Below, piece after piece: positions 17,280-26,743 of a stretch of 64,000 nucleotides of DNA. A program made the position numbers and the translations under genes. Within the stretch, counting starts at the first letter, position 1. Each line of letters opens with the position of its first letter. Source of the stretch: Bacillota bacterium (GTDB lineage: Bacteria > Bacillota > DTU025 > MWDF01); the NCBI GenBank assembly GCA_029565935.1, contig JAKQNF010000030.1, forward strand, positions 1 through 64,000, read 5' to 3'. A model generated the notes under the pieces. That model was not told the origin of the DNA and searched no databases. It was given only the letters and a program-made list of their open reading frames with translations.

Positions 17280-18350
17280 TCAGGGTTTGACGATGACCTT
17301 TATGGCACCGCCCAACCTTCTGGCGAACGTGTCCATGGCCTCGTTGATGTCGTCCAGCTTGAACCTGTGGGTAATGAGAGGTTCCGTCAGTACCGAACCG
17401 TTTGCTATGAGGGGCATCCCCCTCTCCAGGGCCCAGCCGCCCTCGGCCTTGCCACCGGCGGCTTGTATATTCTTCTGAACTAAGTTATTCAGCGCAAGCG
17501 TCACAGGCTGAGAATAGATGCCGATGAAAGAGATCCTGCCGCTTTTCTTGGTGATGTCTATCGCAGCGGCGGCCGCACTTGGATCCCCTGAACACTCCAC
17601 GACCAAGTCGGCGCCCTTGCCGTCGGTGAGCTTCGTTACTTCGCTCGCTAAGTCCTGCTCCCTTACGTTCACCGTATGGGAGGCACCCACTTTCCTTCCG
17701 ATCGAAAGCCTCTCCTCCCTTGTGCCCGAAAGCATGACCGCACCAGCCCCGCACGCCCTCGCGACCTGTACGGCCATGAGCCCGATGGGCCCCGGACCGG
17801 ACACGACCACGAAGTCGCTGGGCCTGACCCAGCCGGCCCTCTCTAGGCCATATATCACGGTACCTGCGGTAGTAGCCAGAGTCGCCGCCTCGAGGCTTAT
17901 CGATTCCGGGACTCTATGAAGCGTATTTATATGGTTCACCGCATATTCCGCGTAGCCCCCGTTGGCTGTGAAACCGTAATGCCTATGCCCTTTCTCCAAG
18001 TCCCCGTAATTAAGGCAGGTCGTATAGAGGCCCCTGATACAGTTCTCGCATATACCACAGCCCTTGTGGGGCTCTACCGCCACCCTGTCGCCGAGCTTCC
18101 ATCCAAAAGCTCTAGATCCCAGCTTAACGATCGTCCCGGTGAACTCGTGCCCCGGAATGAACTCCCCGTATGGAGGGTGGTTCGGCCAACCATGCGCTAC
18201 TATCTTGGGGTCCGTGCCGCAGATCGCGCAAGAGTCAACCTTGACTAGTACTTCCTGCCCTTCTGGAACAGGGACTGGCCTTTCGGTGACCCTGAGGTCT
18301 CCCTCGCCGTACAGTACGGCAGCTTTCATGCTCTTCGGTAAATCGTACAT
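17280..18350 (-). CDS. Zinc-dependent medium-chain alcohol/polyol dehydrogenase A
   Basis: A 356-residue MDR enzyme. The catalytic zinc site is formed by CAICGTD and GHEF; the structural zinc loop has four cysteines in CGICENCIRGLYTTC; and the Rossmann motif is VSGPGPIGLMAVQ. It belongs near sorbitol/threonine/inositol-type dehydrogenases that oxidise a secondary alcohol with NAD(P). It is the first of this operon's 3-prime-proximal enzymes and the last of three consecutive MDR genes when read in operon order. Sequence divergence among the three suggests different polyol or keto-polyol substrates. Confidence 0.85.
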   Translation of the reverse strand: MYDLPKSMKAAVLYGEGDLRVTERPVPVPEGQEVLVKVDSCAICGTDPKIVAHGWPNHPPYGEFIPGHEFTGTIVKLGSRAFGWKLGDRVAVEPHKGCGICENCIRGLYTTCLNYGDLEKGHRHYGFTANGGYAEYAVNHINTLHRVPESISLEAATLATTAGTVIYGLERAGWVRPSDFVVVSGPGPIGLMAVQVARACGAGAVMLSGTREERLSIGRKVGASHTVNVREQDLASEVTKLTDGKGADLVVECSGDPSAAAAAIDITKKSGRISFIGIYSQPVTLALNNLVQKNIQAAGGKAEGGWALERGMPLIANGSVLTEPLITHRFKLDDINEAMDTFARRLGGAIKVIVKP

Positions 18351-18362
18351 GGCTTATTCCTC

Positions 18363-19406
18363 CTAGAGCTTTTCCGGTGTAAGGAGCACTTTTATCGCTT
18401 CGCCCCTCTTCGCCAGCTCGAACCCTTCGTGCCAGTCCTCGAGCGGAAGTACGTGGGTTATCAGCGGATTCACATCCAGCCTTCCGGTAGCCATCATCTG
18501 AAGCGCCCTTTTCCAGCTCGTATACTTCGAGCTAAAATTGAATACCACGTCCACTCCCTTGTAGATGAGCGCCTTCCACGGTACTTCCACCATATCGGTC
18601 GGAGGAACGCCCACGGCGCAGAACCTACCATGGATTCTGACCATCTCGAAGCCCTGCAGCAGCGCAGGCTGGGCACCAGCGAAGTCCACGACGAGGTCCG
18701 CACCAGTGCCGTTGGTGAGCTCCCTGACGAGAGCGACAGGATCCTGCCTTTGGACGTTCACCACATGGTCGATCCCAAGCTTCCTCGCCGCGGGAAGCCT
18801 GGCACCTTCGTCTTTCTCTGTGCCTGTGATGAGGCTGGCAGACGCACCGACCGCCTTAGCGAGCTGGGCCGCTATTAGCCCCAGCGGGCCGCAGCCAAGG
18901 ACGGCGACGAAATCGCCAGGTTCCACCTTGGTGCGTTCGAGCACCGCGTTGACCGCGACTGCCACTGGTTCCGTAACCGCTGCCTCCTTGAAACTCACGT
19001 TGTCGGGTATCCTATGCAGGAGCCATGCCGGCATCTTGACGTACTCTGCGAAGGCACCGTCGATTCCCCATCCCGGGGCGCGCTTACTTTTGCACACGTA
19101 CCATTCGCCCGTCCTGCACAAAGAGCATACGCCGCACTTCTTCGTGTGCAGCTCCGACACCACCCTGTCTCCTTCTTTCCAGCCCTCGACCGCCTTACCG
19201 ACCTCTACGATCTCGCCGGAGAACTCGTGTCCTGTTATCACCGGGGGGTAGTAGGGATGCTCATCGGCCAATATCTTAAGATCACTGCCGCAAATTCCGG
19301 TGTATTTGACTTTAATGAGTACCTCGTCAGCTTCTATCGTGGGGACGGGCACGTCCCTTATCTCCATGTTATCCTTGCCCTGCGCGTACTTTACAAGGGC
19401 TTTCAT
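18363..19406 (-). CDS. Zinc-dependent medium-chain alcohol/polyol dehydrogenase B
   Basis: A 347-residue MDR dehydrogenase with catalytic zinc ligands in GICGSD and GHEF, four structural cysteines in KKCGVCSLCRTGEWYVC, and cofactor motif VLGCGPLGLIAAQ. Compared with its neighbours it has a longer acidic linker before the zinc lobe (DEHPYYPPVITGHEF). This is the profile of L-iditol/threonine-type dehydrogenases. It is 12 bp from dehydrogenase A. The middle position of three MDR genes supports stepwise oxidation of a polyol, but the individual reactions are not decidable here. Confidence 0.85.
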   Translation of the reverse strand: MKALVKYAQGKDNMEIRDVPVPTIEADEVLIKVKYTGICGSDLKILADEHPYYPPVITGHEFSGEIVEVGKAVEGWKEGDRVVSELHTKKCGVCSLCRTGEWYVCKSKRAPGWGIDGAFAEYVKMPAWLLHRIPDNVSFKEAAVTEPVAVAVNAVLERTKVEPGDFVAVLGCGPLGLIAAQLAKAVGASASLITGTEKDEGARLPAARKLGIDHVVNVQRQDPVALVRELTNGTGADLVVDFAGAQPALLQGFEMVRIHGRFCAVGVPPTDMVEVPWKALIYKGVDVVFNFSSKYTSWKRALQMMATGRLDVNPLITHVLPLEDWHEGFELAKRGEAIKVLLTPEKL

Positions 19407-19428
19407 GCACCATTCCTCCTTGTTGCCG

Positions 19429-20466
19429 TCATTCCTTGAAGCTTATCTGCACCTTGCCCGCAACCGACCTTCCAAGGCCGAGCTCGAACGCCTTTACCGC
19501 TTCCTTGTAGCCTACTTTACCGCCGACCAGCGTGTTTACTTCTTCCGGATTAGAAGAAATGAGGCCGATGGCGTCCTCAAAATTGCCCGTGCCTCCTATG
19601 CTTCCCAACACCGTAAGAGCCTTTACGGTTATGAGCTTAAGCTCGTATTCGGTTTTTGGTAAAAACCCCAGAAGAACCACGACGCCCATCGGCTTTACCT
19701 CGGCGAGGGCACGTTCGACCGCACCTGGGGCACCTGTTGTCTCTACCACGATGTCCCATAAAGCGTCCGAATAGAGAGACGCGTAGTCCTCGCCGCCGAT
19801 TCGCTCGATCTTCCCTACCGGTGTAGCTCCCACTTTAATCATCGCGGCGCGCCTTGTTTCTATTAGGTCGTCACCGTATACACCCGCCGCACCGTAAAGG
19901 TTCCTCAAGGCAAGCATCACGCCCAATCCTATGGGCCCCGCGCCCAATACCAAGGCTTTTGCCCTACTCATGTTATCTAGCCCTATCGTGGCTGCCGCCC
20001 TCTTAGCGGCCCTTGCTGCCACCGCGAGCGGCTCCGCCAACGACAGAAGGTCCATCCTCACATGGGCGGGAGCCTTGTAGACATACTTCTTGTCCAGTGT
20101 GATGAACTGCCTTGAGGCTCCGTCCATCGTGATGCCGTATTTCTCTATATGCGCGCAGAGGTTCTTGTCCACGGCGCAGAGCTTGCACTCGGAGCAAAAG
20201 TGGGAGCAGTCGCCCGTGACGGGATCTCCCGCCGTAAACCGGCCCCCTTTGCCATCGCCGTCTTCGACCACCCTTCCGGCCCACTCGTGGCCGAAATACA
20301 TGGGATACTTGTGCGGACCGTTATAGGTCCCCTTATATAGATGAAGGTCCGATCCGCATAGACCGACGTTGTCGACTTCAATAAGGACCTCTCCCGGTCC
20401 TGGCTTTACCATATCCGACTTAGTTATCTCGAGCTTAAGCGGTTCTTTTAGAAGCAAGCCCTTCAT
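19429..20466 (-). CDS. Zinc-dependent medium-chain alcohol/polyol dehydrogenase C
   Basis: A 345-residue MDR dehydrogenase. Catalytic zinc residues lie in GLCGSDLH and FGHEWAG; the structural loop carries four cysteines in CSHFCSECKLCAVDKNLC, spaced differently from copies A and B; the cofactor motif is VLGAGPIGLG. It immediately follows the binding protein gene, separated by a strong hairpin, and begins the enzyme half of the operon. It is distinct enough from A and B to suggest old divergence rather than recent duplication. Likely oxidises a sugar alcohol, cyclitol or aldonate. Confidence 0.85.
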   Translation of the reverse strand: MKGLLLKEPLKLEITKSDMVKPGPGEVLIEVDNVGLCGSDLHLYKGTYNGPHKYPMYFGHEWAGRVVEDGDGKGGRFTAGDPVTGDCSHFCSECKLCAVDKNLCAHIEKYGITMDGASRQFITLDKKYVYKAPAHVRMDLLSLAEPLAVAARAAKRAAATIGLDNMSRAKALVLGAGPIGLGVMLALRNLYGAAGVYGDDLIETRRAAMIKVGATPVGKIERIGGEDYASLYSDALWDIVVETTGAPGAVERALAEVKPMGVVVLLGFLPKTEYELKLITVKALTVLGSIGGTGNFEDAIGLISSNPEEVNTLVGGKVGYKEAVKAFELGLGRSVAGKVQISFKE

Positions 20467-20493
20467 GTGGCACCTTTCCCTTCCCTGAAGAAG

Positions 20494-20515
20494 GGGGCGG
20501 GACGAATCCCGCCCC
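20494..20515 (-). other. Intercistronic hairpin after the sugar-binding protein gene
   Basis: GGGGCGGGA pairs perfectly with TCCCGCCCC; on the transcribed (minus) strand the loop is TTCG, a very stable tetraloop. It lies between the binding-protein stop and the first dehydrogenase. No U tract follows, so mRNA stabilisation or partial attenuation is more likely than complete termination. Confidence 0.6.
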
Positions 20516-20528
20516 GGTAGATTGATCC

Positions 20529-21458
20529 CTATTTTACGTAATTGGCTATGTTGCTCGAATCCACGACGTTCGTCTGGATTACGACCCTGGCGGGCAGCTT
20601 CTCGCCGTTCAGGAACTTTACGGCGGCCTTTACGCCCTCGTAACCTTGCTGGTAGGAGCGCTTGTCACAGCTGATGGTCATCTTGCCTGCGGCTATCGCC
20701 TTTACGGCGTCAGCGTTGGCATCGAGTCCGGAGACGAGGATCTTGCCGGTCTTGCCGATTGCGTCGATTGCCTCTACTGCGCCAAGGGCCATCTCGTCAT
20801 TTGCGGCCAGCACCGCCGATACGTTGGGGAAGCGCTGCAGTAGGTTCTCCATAACCTTCATGGCCTCGGCCCTTTGGAATTTGGCCGTCTGAGATGCAAC
20901 TATCTCGATACCGGGATACTTCTTGAGGGCCGCTTTGGTACCCGCGTCGAGGTCGATCGCGCTTTGCGCGCCGGGTACGCCTTCGAGGACTATAACGGTG
21001 CCCTTACCGTTCAACTTGGCGCCCATGGCCTCTGCCACCATGAAAGCAGCATCATAGTTCTCGACGGCGACGAACGTTTCGCACTTGCCGCCGTTTGCCT
21101 TTGTGTTCACGTTGATGACGGGAATGCCCGCCTTGTTGGCCTTCTCGATCGCGGGGATTATACCGTTGGAGTCAGAGGGTACAACGACTATGGCGTCCAC
21201 TTTCTGAATGATGGCGTCCTCTATGGCCTTGACCTGCTCTTCGTTGTTGTCCGCCTTGAGGGGAGCCAGTGTCTTGATGTTGATGCCCAGTTCCTTAGCC
21301 GCCGCTTCGCCACCGCGCTGCATATCGAGCCAGACCGGATTGACGAAGTTCTTGAGGACCAGGACGACGTTGTAGGTCTTTGCACCCGCTACCGACATCA
21401 TGCCCATGGTGAGCATGGCTGCCAGTATCACTACCGCTGCGATGCGCTTCAGTGTCAT
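20529..21458 (-). CDS. ABC sugar transporter substrate-binding protein, RbsB-like
   Basis: Extracytoplasmic binding protein, 309 residues, of the ribose/galactose/inositol (Peripla_BP_4) family. A signal peptide covers about residues 1-26 ending at VAGA, without lipobox. The mature protein shows the two-lobe pattern with VVVPSDSNGIIPAIEKANKAG, PVINVNTKA and AANDEMALGAVEAI. It sits downstream of its ATPase and two permeases and upstream of the catabolic enzymes. The family takes pentoses, hexoses, autoinducer-2 and myo-inositol; the enzyme context favours a polyol or cyclitol. Confidence 0.9.
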   Translation of the reverse strand: MTLKRIAAVVILAAMLTMGMMSVAGAKTYNVVLVLKNFVNPVWLDMQRGGEAAAKELGINIKTLAPLKADNNEEQVKAIEDAIIQKVDAIVVVPSDSNGIIPAIEKANKAGIPVINVNTKANGGKCETFVAVENYDAAFMVAEAMGAKLNGKGTVIVLEGVPGAQSAIDLDAGTKAALKKYPGIEIVASQTAKFQRAEAMKVMENLLQRFPNVSAVLAANDEMALGAVEAIDAIGKTGKILVSGLDANADAVKAIAAGKMTISCDKRSYQQGYEGVKAAVKFLNGEKLPARVVIQTNVVDSSNIANYVK

Positions 21459-21544
21459 TGTTATTCCTCCTCGTTTTTTTGTTCGGGCTTATGTCTTTCC
21501 TCGCAGAAGAGGATCCGCCCCTAATTCACCGCCACTTGCGGTCC

Positions 21545-22483
21545 TTAATCGTTTCCTAGCTTCTTGCTTATGCGCTCTAGCATTATCGCGAAGATAATCA
21601 CACTGCCGAATACCGCCGACTGCCATAGAGATGAAACCCCGAGCAGGTTCATGCCGTTTGACAGCAAGGTGAGTATGAAAGCCCCGGTGAGGGTGCGTGA
21701 TATGCCTCCCTCACCACCGGTGAACGGGGTGCCACCGATGAGCGTCGCCGCTATGGCCTCCAGTGCGAAGGATTCTCCGATCCCTGGCTCCGCCGCGTTG
21801 AGCCTGGAGATGTACATTAGCGCGCCTAGACCGACCAAGAACCCCGCCATGGTGTAGAGGCCAATCACTACCCTGTCGGTTTTGACGCCGGATAAGAACG
21901 CCGCTTCCTTGTTCGCGCCGGTAGCGTAGACGTTGCGCCCGATCTTGGTCATGTGAAGTACCACGTACAGCACCGTGAACGCGATGGTCATGACCCAGAT
22001 TGGAGTCGGAACTCCGAGCATGTACCCAGCCCCCAGGAACCTGAACGTCTTAGGGAAGCCGTAGACTATGTTGCCTCCCATGAACACGAGGGCGAGACCC
22101 CTGGTCATCCAGCTCATCCCATAGGTGGCTATGAACGGGGGCAGCTTGATTTTGGCGACCATGAGGCCGTTTAGGAAACCGCACGCCGAAGCGACGCCGA
22201 GGCAGATGATCGTCCCTATGACGATGGTGGACGGTTCCTTAAGATAGGACGCCGCTAGGCAGCTGGACAGTGCGAGCACTGAGCCGATCGAAAGATCGAT
22301 GCCCCCTACTAGGATGACAAGAGTCATGGCGAAGCCCAGCACTGCCAGAAGTGCCGTCTGCCTGACGACGTTGATGAGGTTCGAACCGGTCAAGAAGACC
22401 GGTGAGGCCAGCGTAAGGCCCACGAAAAGCGCCGCTATGATTAAAAGCCTTGAGTATTTTAGTATTTGCGCAGCCAAGCGCAT
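21545..22483 (-). CDS. ABC sugar transporter permease, RbsC-like (second copy)
   Basis: Polytopic membrane protein of 312 residues with about nine membrane segments. Hallmarks of the RbsC branch are GGIDLSIGSVLALSSCL and the cytoplasmic EAA-like loop AAFLSGVKTDRV, followed by GGTPFTGGEGGISRTLTGAF. It is a distinct permease from the one encoded next upstream, so the importer is a heterodimeric or two-permease system. It forms the membrane channel with that partner. Confidence 0.9.
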   Translation of the reverse strand: MRLAAQILKYSRLLIIAALFVGLTLASPVFLTGSNLINVVRQTALLAVLGFAMTLVILVGGIDLSIGSVLALSSCLAASYLKEPSTIVIGTIICLGVASACGFLNGLMVAKIKLPPFIATYGMSWMTRGLALVFMGGNIVYGFPKTFRFLGAGYMLGVPTPIWVMTIAFTVLYVVLHMTKIGRNVYATGANKEAAFLSGVKTDRVVIGLYTMAGFLVGLGALMYISRLNAAEPGIGESFALEAIAATLIGGTPFTGGEGGISRTLTGAFILTLLSNGMNLLGVSSLWQSAVFGSVIIFAIMLERISKKLGND

Positions 22484-22504
22484 TCGACGACCTCCTTTGC
22501 CGAC

Positions 22505-23461
22505 CTAACGTTTTGAGTGCGTAATGACGTCGACTATGATCGCTCCCGTAATCATGGCCCCTATTATCGTCAGCTGCCACGGGGACGACAGGCCGACCAG
22601 GTTAAGCCCGTTCTTTAGTATCGAGATTATGAAAGCTCCTAGAAAGGTGCCCTTTACACCGCCGCGCCCTCCTGTTATCGGAGTGCCGCCGATTATAACG
22701 GCGGCTATGGAGTCGAATTCATATCCCATGCCGGCGGTGGGATTCGCCGAGTTCATCCTCGAGGTAAGGACTATACCAGCGACAGCGGCCAGCAATCCCG
22801 TCAGCACGAACACTGAAAGCTTCATCTTGCTTGAGTTTATACCCGAGTACCTTGCTACTTGCTCGCTCCCTCCTATGGCGTACATGTTCGAGCCGAACCT
22901 GGTACGGTAGAGCACGAACGCTATGATCGCGAAGGTCGCTGCTGCGATCAGCACTGGAACGGGTATTCCGATAATAGTAGAATCACCGATGTTCCTGAAC
23001 GCCCTGCTGAAGCCCGATACGGACGACCCTTGGGTTACAACCAGGGCGATCCCCTGGGATATGCCCATCATGCCGAAAGTCGCAATCCAGTGATGAAAGC
23101 CCCAGCTCGATACAAGATACCCCGTGAACGCGCCGCACAGGGAGCCGGCGGCAAGCCCGGCGAGTATGGCCAATATCGGCGGAAGGCCTGCCTTAAGCGC
23201 AAGCGCCGTAATTACTCCTGCGAGCGTCATGACGCCTCCGATCGAAAGGTCTATCATGCCCGAAAGGATAGCGAGCGTCATGCCCAATGCCGCTATGAAG
23301 AGGACCGAGCCCTGCAGAGCGATGTTCGCGAAGTTGGCGAGGGAGAAGAAGCCTTTTGCAGTGAACGAGAACACGCCGACGACGGCTATGATTGCAATGA
23401 GCACCCCCGATACCCTGAACCTGGGCCTGCCGGCGGTCCTTTCTATGTCGCGCCGTTTCAT
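22505..23461 (-). CDS. ABC sugar transporter permease, RbsC-like (first copy)
   Basis: Permease of 318 residues, RbsC family, with GMIDLSIGGVMTLAGVI, the ATPase-contact loop ARYSGINSSKMKL and GGTPITGGRGGVKGTFLGAF. It overlaps the ATPase gene by four bases (ATGA-type junction), indicating translational coupling. The N-terminus is basic (MKRRDIERTAGRPR) and cytosolic. Works with the second permease. Confidence 0.9.
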   Translation of the reverse strand: MKRRDIERTAGRPRFRVSGVLIAIIAVVGVFSFTAKGFFSLANFANIALQGSVLFIAALGMTLAILSGMIDLSIGGVMTLAGVITALALKAGLPPILAILAGLAAGSLCGAFTGYLVSSWGFHHWIATFGMMGISQGIALVVTQGSSVSGFSRAFRNIGDSTIIGIPVPVLIAAATFAIIAFVLYRTRFGSNMYAIGGSEQVARYSGINSSKMKLSVFVLTGLLAAVAGIVLTSRMNSANPTAGMGYEFDSIAAVIIGGTPITGGRGGVKGTFLGAFIISILKNGLNLVGLSSPWQLTIIGAMITGAIIVDVITHSKR

Positions 23462-24981
23462 TGGACCACCTCTTTCCCCATCGCAAGGCCCAGGATGAGC
23501 TCCTGGTTCGCGTCGGTCTGCATTACTTCTCCTGTAATCCTTCCTTCATGCATTACATAGATACGGTCGCATACGCTTATGATCTCGGGCAGCTCGGACG
23601 ATATCATGAGGATTCCGACGCCATCTTTGACCAGGTCTCCCATTATCTTGTAGATCTCCTGCTTTGCACCGACGTCTATTCCCCGTGTGGGTTCGTCGAA
23701 TATCAAGACCCGCGAACCAGAGGCGAGCCATTTTGCGATCACTACCTTCTGCTGCGTGCCTCCTGAGAGGAACTTGGCGAGTTTCTGCACGGAAGGCGTC
23801 GAGACCCTGAGCTCGTCAACGTATCTCTTTGCGACCTTCTTCTCTTTGGGGCCGTTTATGAAGGGACCTGTGGATACCTTGTCCAGGGATGCTTGGACTA
23901 TGTTGTCCTTCACGGACATTATGAGGGCGAGGCCCTGCTCTTTCCTGTCCTCTGGGACGAAGCCGACTCCTTTTGACACCATGGTGCCAGGGTTTCCCGC
24001 CTTTATCTCCTTGCCGAAGAGACTTATCTTCCCCTTATCCTTGGGATCGGCGCCGAATATCGCCCTTGCGACCTCGGTCCTGCCTGCCCCCACCAAGCCA
24101 GAGATACCGACTATCTCACCTTCCCTTACGTACAACGAGATGTCCTCGAACTTACCACCAGAGCTGAGGCCGTCTACCCTCAGGACTTCTTTCCCCAGCT
24201 CCACAGGCGGTTTTTCGAAGCGCTTCTCAATGCGTCTGCCGACCATCATCGCCACAAGCTCATCCATCGTAATGCTGGAAGGGTCTTCGACCGTGGCGAC
24301 GAACAGCCCATCTCTTAGGACCGTTATCCTGTCTGCTATACGGAATATCTCTTCCATCCGGTGGGATATATAGACTATCGAAACGCCCTTGTTGGTGAGG
24401 CTTGCGATCGTAGCGAAGAGCTGTTCGATCTCCCTGGTGGTAAGCGTGGCCGTCGGTTCGTCCATTATAAGCACCTTCGCGTTCATGGAGAGCGCCTTCG
24501 CCACTTCCACCATCTGCCGTTGCGCCACACCGAGCTCCTTGACGAGCGTCTTCGTGTCCAAGTTCAGACCTAGCGACAAGAGCAGACTCTTGGCCTCTTT
24601 GTGCATTCGCTCCTCGTCGAGCACCTTCAGCGGGCCCTTCACGGGTTCTCTTCCCAAGAATATGTTTTGCGCCACGTTCCTGAACGGCAGTAGGTTGAAC
24701 TCTTGGTGGATCATGCTGATACCGAGCCCTTCGGCATGTTTGGTATCCTTCACTTCCACGTCCACCCCGCAAAGGTTTATCTTTCCGTTGTCCTTCCCGT
24801 AGACTCCGCATAAGATCTTCATCAGGGTAGATTTACCGGCGCCGTTCTCGCCTACGAGCACGTGCACCTCACCCTCATTGAGGTCGAAGCAGACCTTGTT
24901 GAGGGCGATCATCCCAGGGAAGGTCTTTGTGATGTCGCACATCCTGAGGATACATTTCCCGTCCAATTGAACGCCTCCCAT
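23458..24981 (-). CDS. ABC sugar transporter ATP-binding protein, RbsA-like tandem ATPase
   Basis: A 507-residue protein with two fused ATPase domains, as in RbsA/MglA. The first has Walker A GENGAGKSTL and Walker B VLIMDEPTATL; the second has a degenerate Walker A (GLVGAGRTEVARA), a signature LSGGTQQKV and Walker B VLIFDEPTRGID. The asymmetry is normal for the family. The ORF opens at ATG 24981, but GGGAGG seven to eight bases before TTG at 24966 (then DGKCILRM) suggests the shorter start. It follows the GntR gene with two bases between and precedes the first permease. Confidence 0.92.
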   Translation of the reverse strand: MGGVQLDGKCILRMCDITKTFPGMIALNKVCFDLNEGEVHVLVGENGAGKSTLMKILCGVYGKDNGKINLCGVDVEVKDTKHAEGLGISMIHQEFNLLPFRNVAQNIFLGREPVKGPLKVLDEERMHKEAKSLLLSLGLNLDTKTLVKELGVAQRQMVEVAKALSMNAKVLIMDEPTATLTTREIEQLFATIASLTNKGVSIVYISHRMEEIFRIADRITVLRDGLFVATVEDPSSITMDELVAMMVGRRIEKRFEKPPVELGKEVLRVDGLSSGGKFEDISLYVREGEIVGISGLVGAGRTEVARAIFGADPKDKGKISLFGKEIKAGNPGTMVSKGVGFVPEDRKEQGLALIMSVKDNIVQASLDKVSTGPFINGPKEKKVAKRYVDELRVSTPSVQKLAKFLSGGTQQKVVIAKWLASGSRVLIFDEPTRGIDVGAKQEIYKIMGDLVKDGVGILMISSELPEIISVCDRIYVMHEGRITGEVMQTDANQELILGLAMGKEVVQ

Positions 24982-24983
24982 GA

Positions 24984-25652
24984 CTACAGTCCGAATCTCC
25001 TGTAGAGATGTTCGCGAATGCTCTCTATATGCTCTGCCATCGCTTTTTCCGCCCCTTCGGGGTCCTTTGATGAGATGGCCTGGAATATTCGCCTATGATG
25101 ACCGAGCGATTCTTTCGCCTGTTCCACGTCCCCAACCGAGAGGTAGGTCAGCCTGCTGATCTGGTTACCCAAGGATTTCAGTATCGCTTCGAGCCTTAAG
25201 TTTCCGCTGCAGGCAAGTATTATTGAGTGCATACCAAGGTCGTTTGTAAGATAGCCCAGATAATCGGAGTTTTTCAGGCTTTCCTCCATCGCGGATATCC
25301 TATCGCCTATCCTACCGATGTCGTCCGGAGTGGCATTGTCCGTACACAACCTCGCGGCCAGGGTCTCTAGTCGGGACCTGATCTGGATAATCTCCTTCAC
25401 GTCCATGATGCTGATGTCAGCGACTTCAGCTTCCCTGTTCGGGACAAGCTTCACCAGGCCGTCCATAGCAAGGAGTTTGAAGGCCTCCCTGACGGGCGTC
25501 CTGCTCACGCCGAGGCTCTCTGCAAGTTGCCTTTCCAGGAGCGGCTCTCCTGGCTTGAGTGTGTTATCCATGATCGCTTTCTTGAGGGTCTGATACACTT
25601 GCACGCTGAGATTAGGTTTGCGCTGCGGAAGGTTGTCGTTCTTCAGGTTCAT
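24984..25652 (-). CDS. GntR-family regulator, FadR/FCD subfamily
   Basis: A 222-residue transcription factor (from the preferred start) with an N-terminal winged helix (YQTLKKAIMDNTLKPGEPL, then SLGVSRTPVREAFKLLAMDGLV) and a C-terminal all-helical FCD ligand-binding domain with metal-ligand-type Asp/His residues (NDLGMHSIIL, LGHHRRIF, AMAEHIESI). The ORF track opens at TTG 25715, but a GC-rich hairpin lies inside that extension and AAGGA precedes the ATG at 25652, so I use the shorter form. As the second gene of the operon it probably represses its own operon by binding the TGGTATACCA-type sites upstream, released by an aldonate- or uronate-like ligand. Confidence 0.88.
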   Translation of the reverse strand: MNLKNDNLPQRKPNLSVQVYQTLKKAIMDNTLKPGEPLLERQLAESLGVSRTPVREAFKLLAMDGLVKLVPNREAEVADISIMDVKEIIQIRSRLETLAARLCTDNATPDDIGRIGDRISAMEESLKNSDYLGYLTNDLGMHSIILACSGNLRLEAILKSLGNQISRLTYLSVGDVEQAKESLGHHRRIFQAISSKDPEGAEKAMAEHIESIREHLYRRFGL

Positions 25653-25676
25653 GCTGAACACGTCCTTAATCGTTCT

Positions 25677-25704
25677 GGGCGCGGCATCTAAACGTACCGC
25701 GCCC
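25677..25704 (-). other. Intercistronic hairpin between the hydrolase and GntR genes
   Basis: GGGCGCGG pairs perfectly with CCGCGCCC over a 12-base loop, 15 bases after the hydrolase stop. On the minus strand no U tract follows. It supports the shorter GntR start and may tune expression between the first gene and the rest of the operon. Confidence 0.5.
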
Positions 25705-25718
25705 AAAAGCGTCAACTA

Positions 25719-26690
25719 TCAATATGGGGGCCAGGCTATTACGTAGATGTGCTTTCCGCCCTTGAGGGGCCCTCTGAGGTAGTCCTCAAGCTCCTCGGCA
25801 GTAAAGCGATTTGTCGTCATGTCCGCCGGCGGTAGGGTGCCCGCTGGGAATTTCTCAAGTATGTCGTTGACAAGCTTCTCAGTATAGTCAAGAAGAGCGT
25901 TAACGGCGGGACGAACCTTCTCGACGTCGGCCAACGTTGCCTTTCCGACAACGCCTTCGGGGTTGCCCTTTATCTCGATCGTGCCTGCGCCCACATGCGC
26001 ATACCATGGTATCGGCCTCTGGTATATGTTGCCTGCCGAATCAACGTGCCCCTTGGGCAGGAAGCCATGGAACTCCGTATCTACGGCGTCTTCCATCTTT
26101 ATCATCTCGGGGAACAGCGCTAAGGACATCGAAGTCTCGGTCTCGTCCGCATGCACGAAAGGCGTCTCGAGCACCCCTCCGTGCTCTTTGTCCTTTAGGT
26201 AGTCGGGGATGGCGTAGAACCAGTTGAGGTTCACGAGCACGCTCGGTAACTGGAAGCGGCGCGCGAAGCGATGGAGGGCGGTCGGTATGACATACTCCTG
26301 TCCGTGCCCGTTGAGCAGTATCTGCTTCCTGAATCCCATATTCCAGAAACCCGCGATTATGGAGCTAAGATAGGCGGTGAAAGTGTCTTCGTCCACCGGT
26401 ATGGTACCCGGCATGCCGATGTGGTGGTAGGGATGGGTCCCGAACCAGACGGGCTGAGAGACCGTACAGCCGGTACTCTTGGCTACTTGCTCAGCCATCC
26501 TGGTGACGAGGAATGTGTCCTCTCCGTAACATGCGTGGGGGCCATGGGCCTCAGTGCTTCCGACCGGGATTATGATCACGTCGTTCTTCTTGAGCCTTTC
26601 CTGAACTTCCTTTCCGGTCATGTTCTGGAAGTAGATTCCGTCGGCAAGGTCGAGGTGTCCGCCAGTTGGTGGTATCTGCCACTTAGACAA
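25719..26690 (-). CDS. Creatininase-family amidohydrolase/lactonase
   Basis: A creatinine amidohydrolase-fold metalloenzyme (323 residues from the preferred start). Metal-site motifs are IPVGSTEAHGPH, GEDTFL, LNGHGQEYV and HADETETS. The family hydrolyses cyclic amides, formamides and also C-C or lactone bonds in carbocyclic or sugar-acid intermediates. The ORF track opens at TTG 26765 inside an operator-like palindrome; TTG at 26690 has TAAGGAGG seven bases upstream, so I take that start. As first gene of a polyol operon that also has three dehydrogenases, an IolO-like epimerase and a divergent UxaE, it could be the ring-opening hydrolase of a diketo-cyclitol. That is inference. Confidence 0.78.
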   Translation of the reverse strand: MSKWQIPPTGGHLDLADGIYFQNMTGKEVQERLKKNDVIIIPVGSTEAHGPHACYGEDTFLVTRMAEQVAKSTGCTVSQPVWFGTHPYHHIGMPGTIPVDEDTFTAYLSSIIAGFWNMGFRKQILLNGHGQEYVIPTALHRFARRFQLPSVLVNLNWFYAIPDYLKDKEHGGVLETPFVHADETETSMSLALFPEMIKMEDAVDTEFHGFLPKGHVDSAGNIYQRPIPWYAHVGAGTIEIKGNPEGVVGKATLADVEKVRPAVNALLDYTEKLVNDILEKFPAGTLPPADMTTNRFTAEELEDYLRGPLKGGKHIYVIAWPPY

Positions 26691-26743
26691 ATCCGATTCC
26701 TCCTTATATGTTAATATGAGTGCTCTTTCAACTGGTGCTCCGA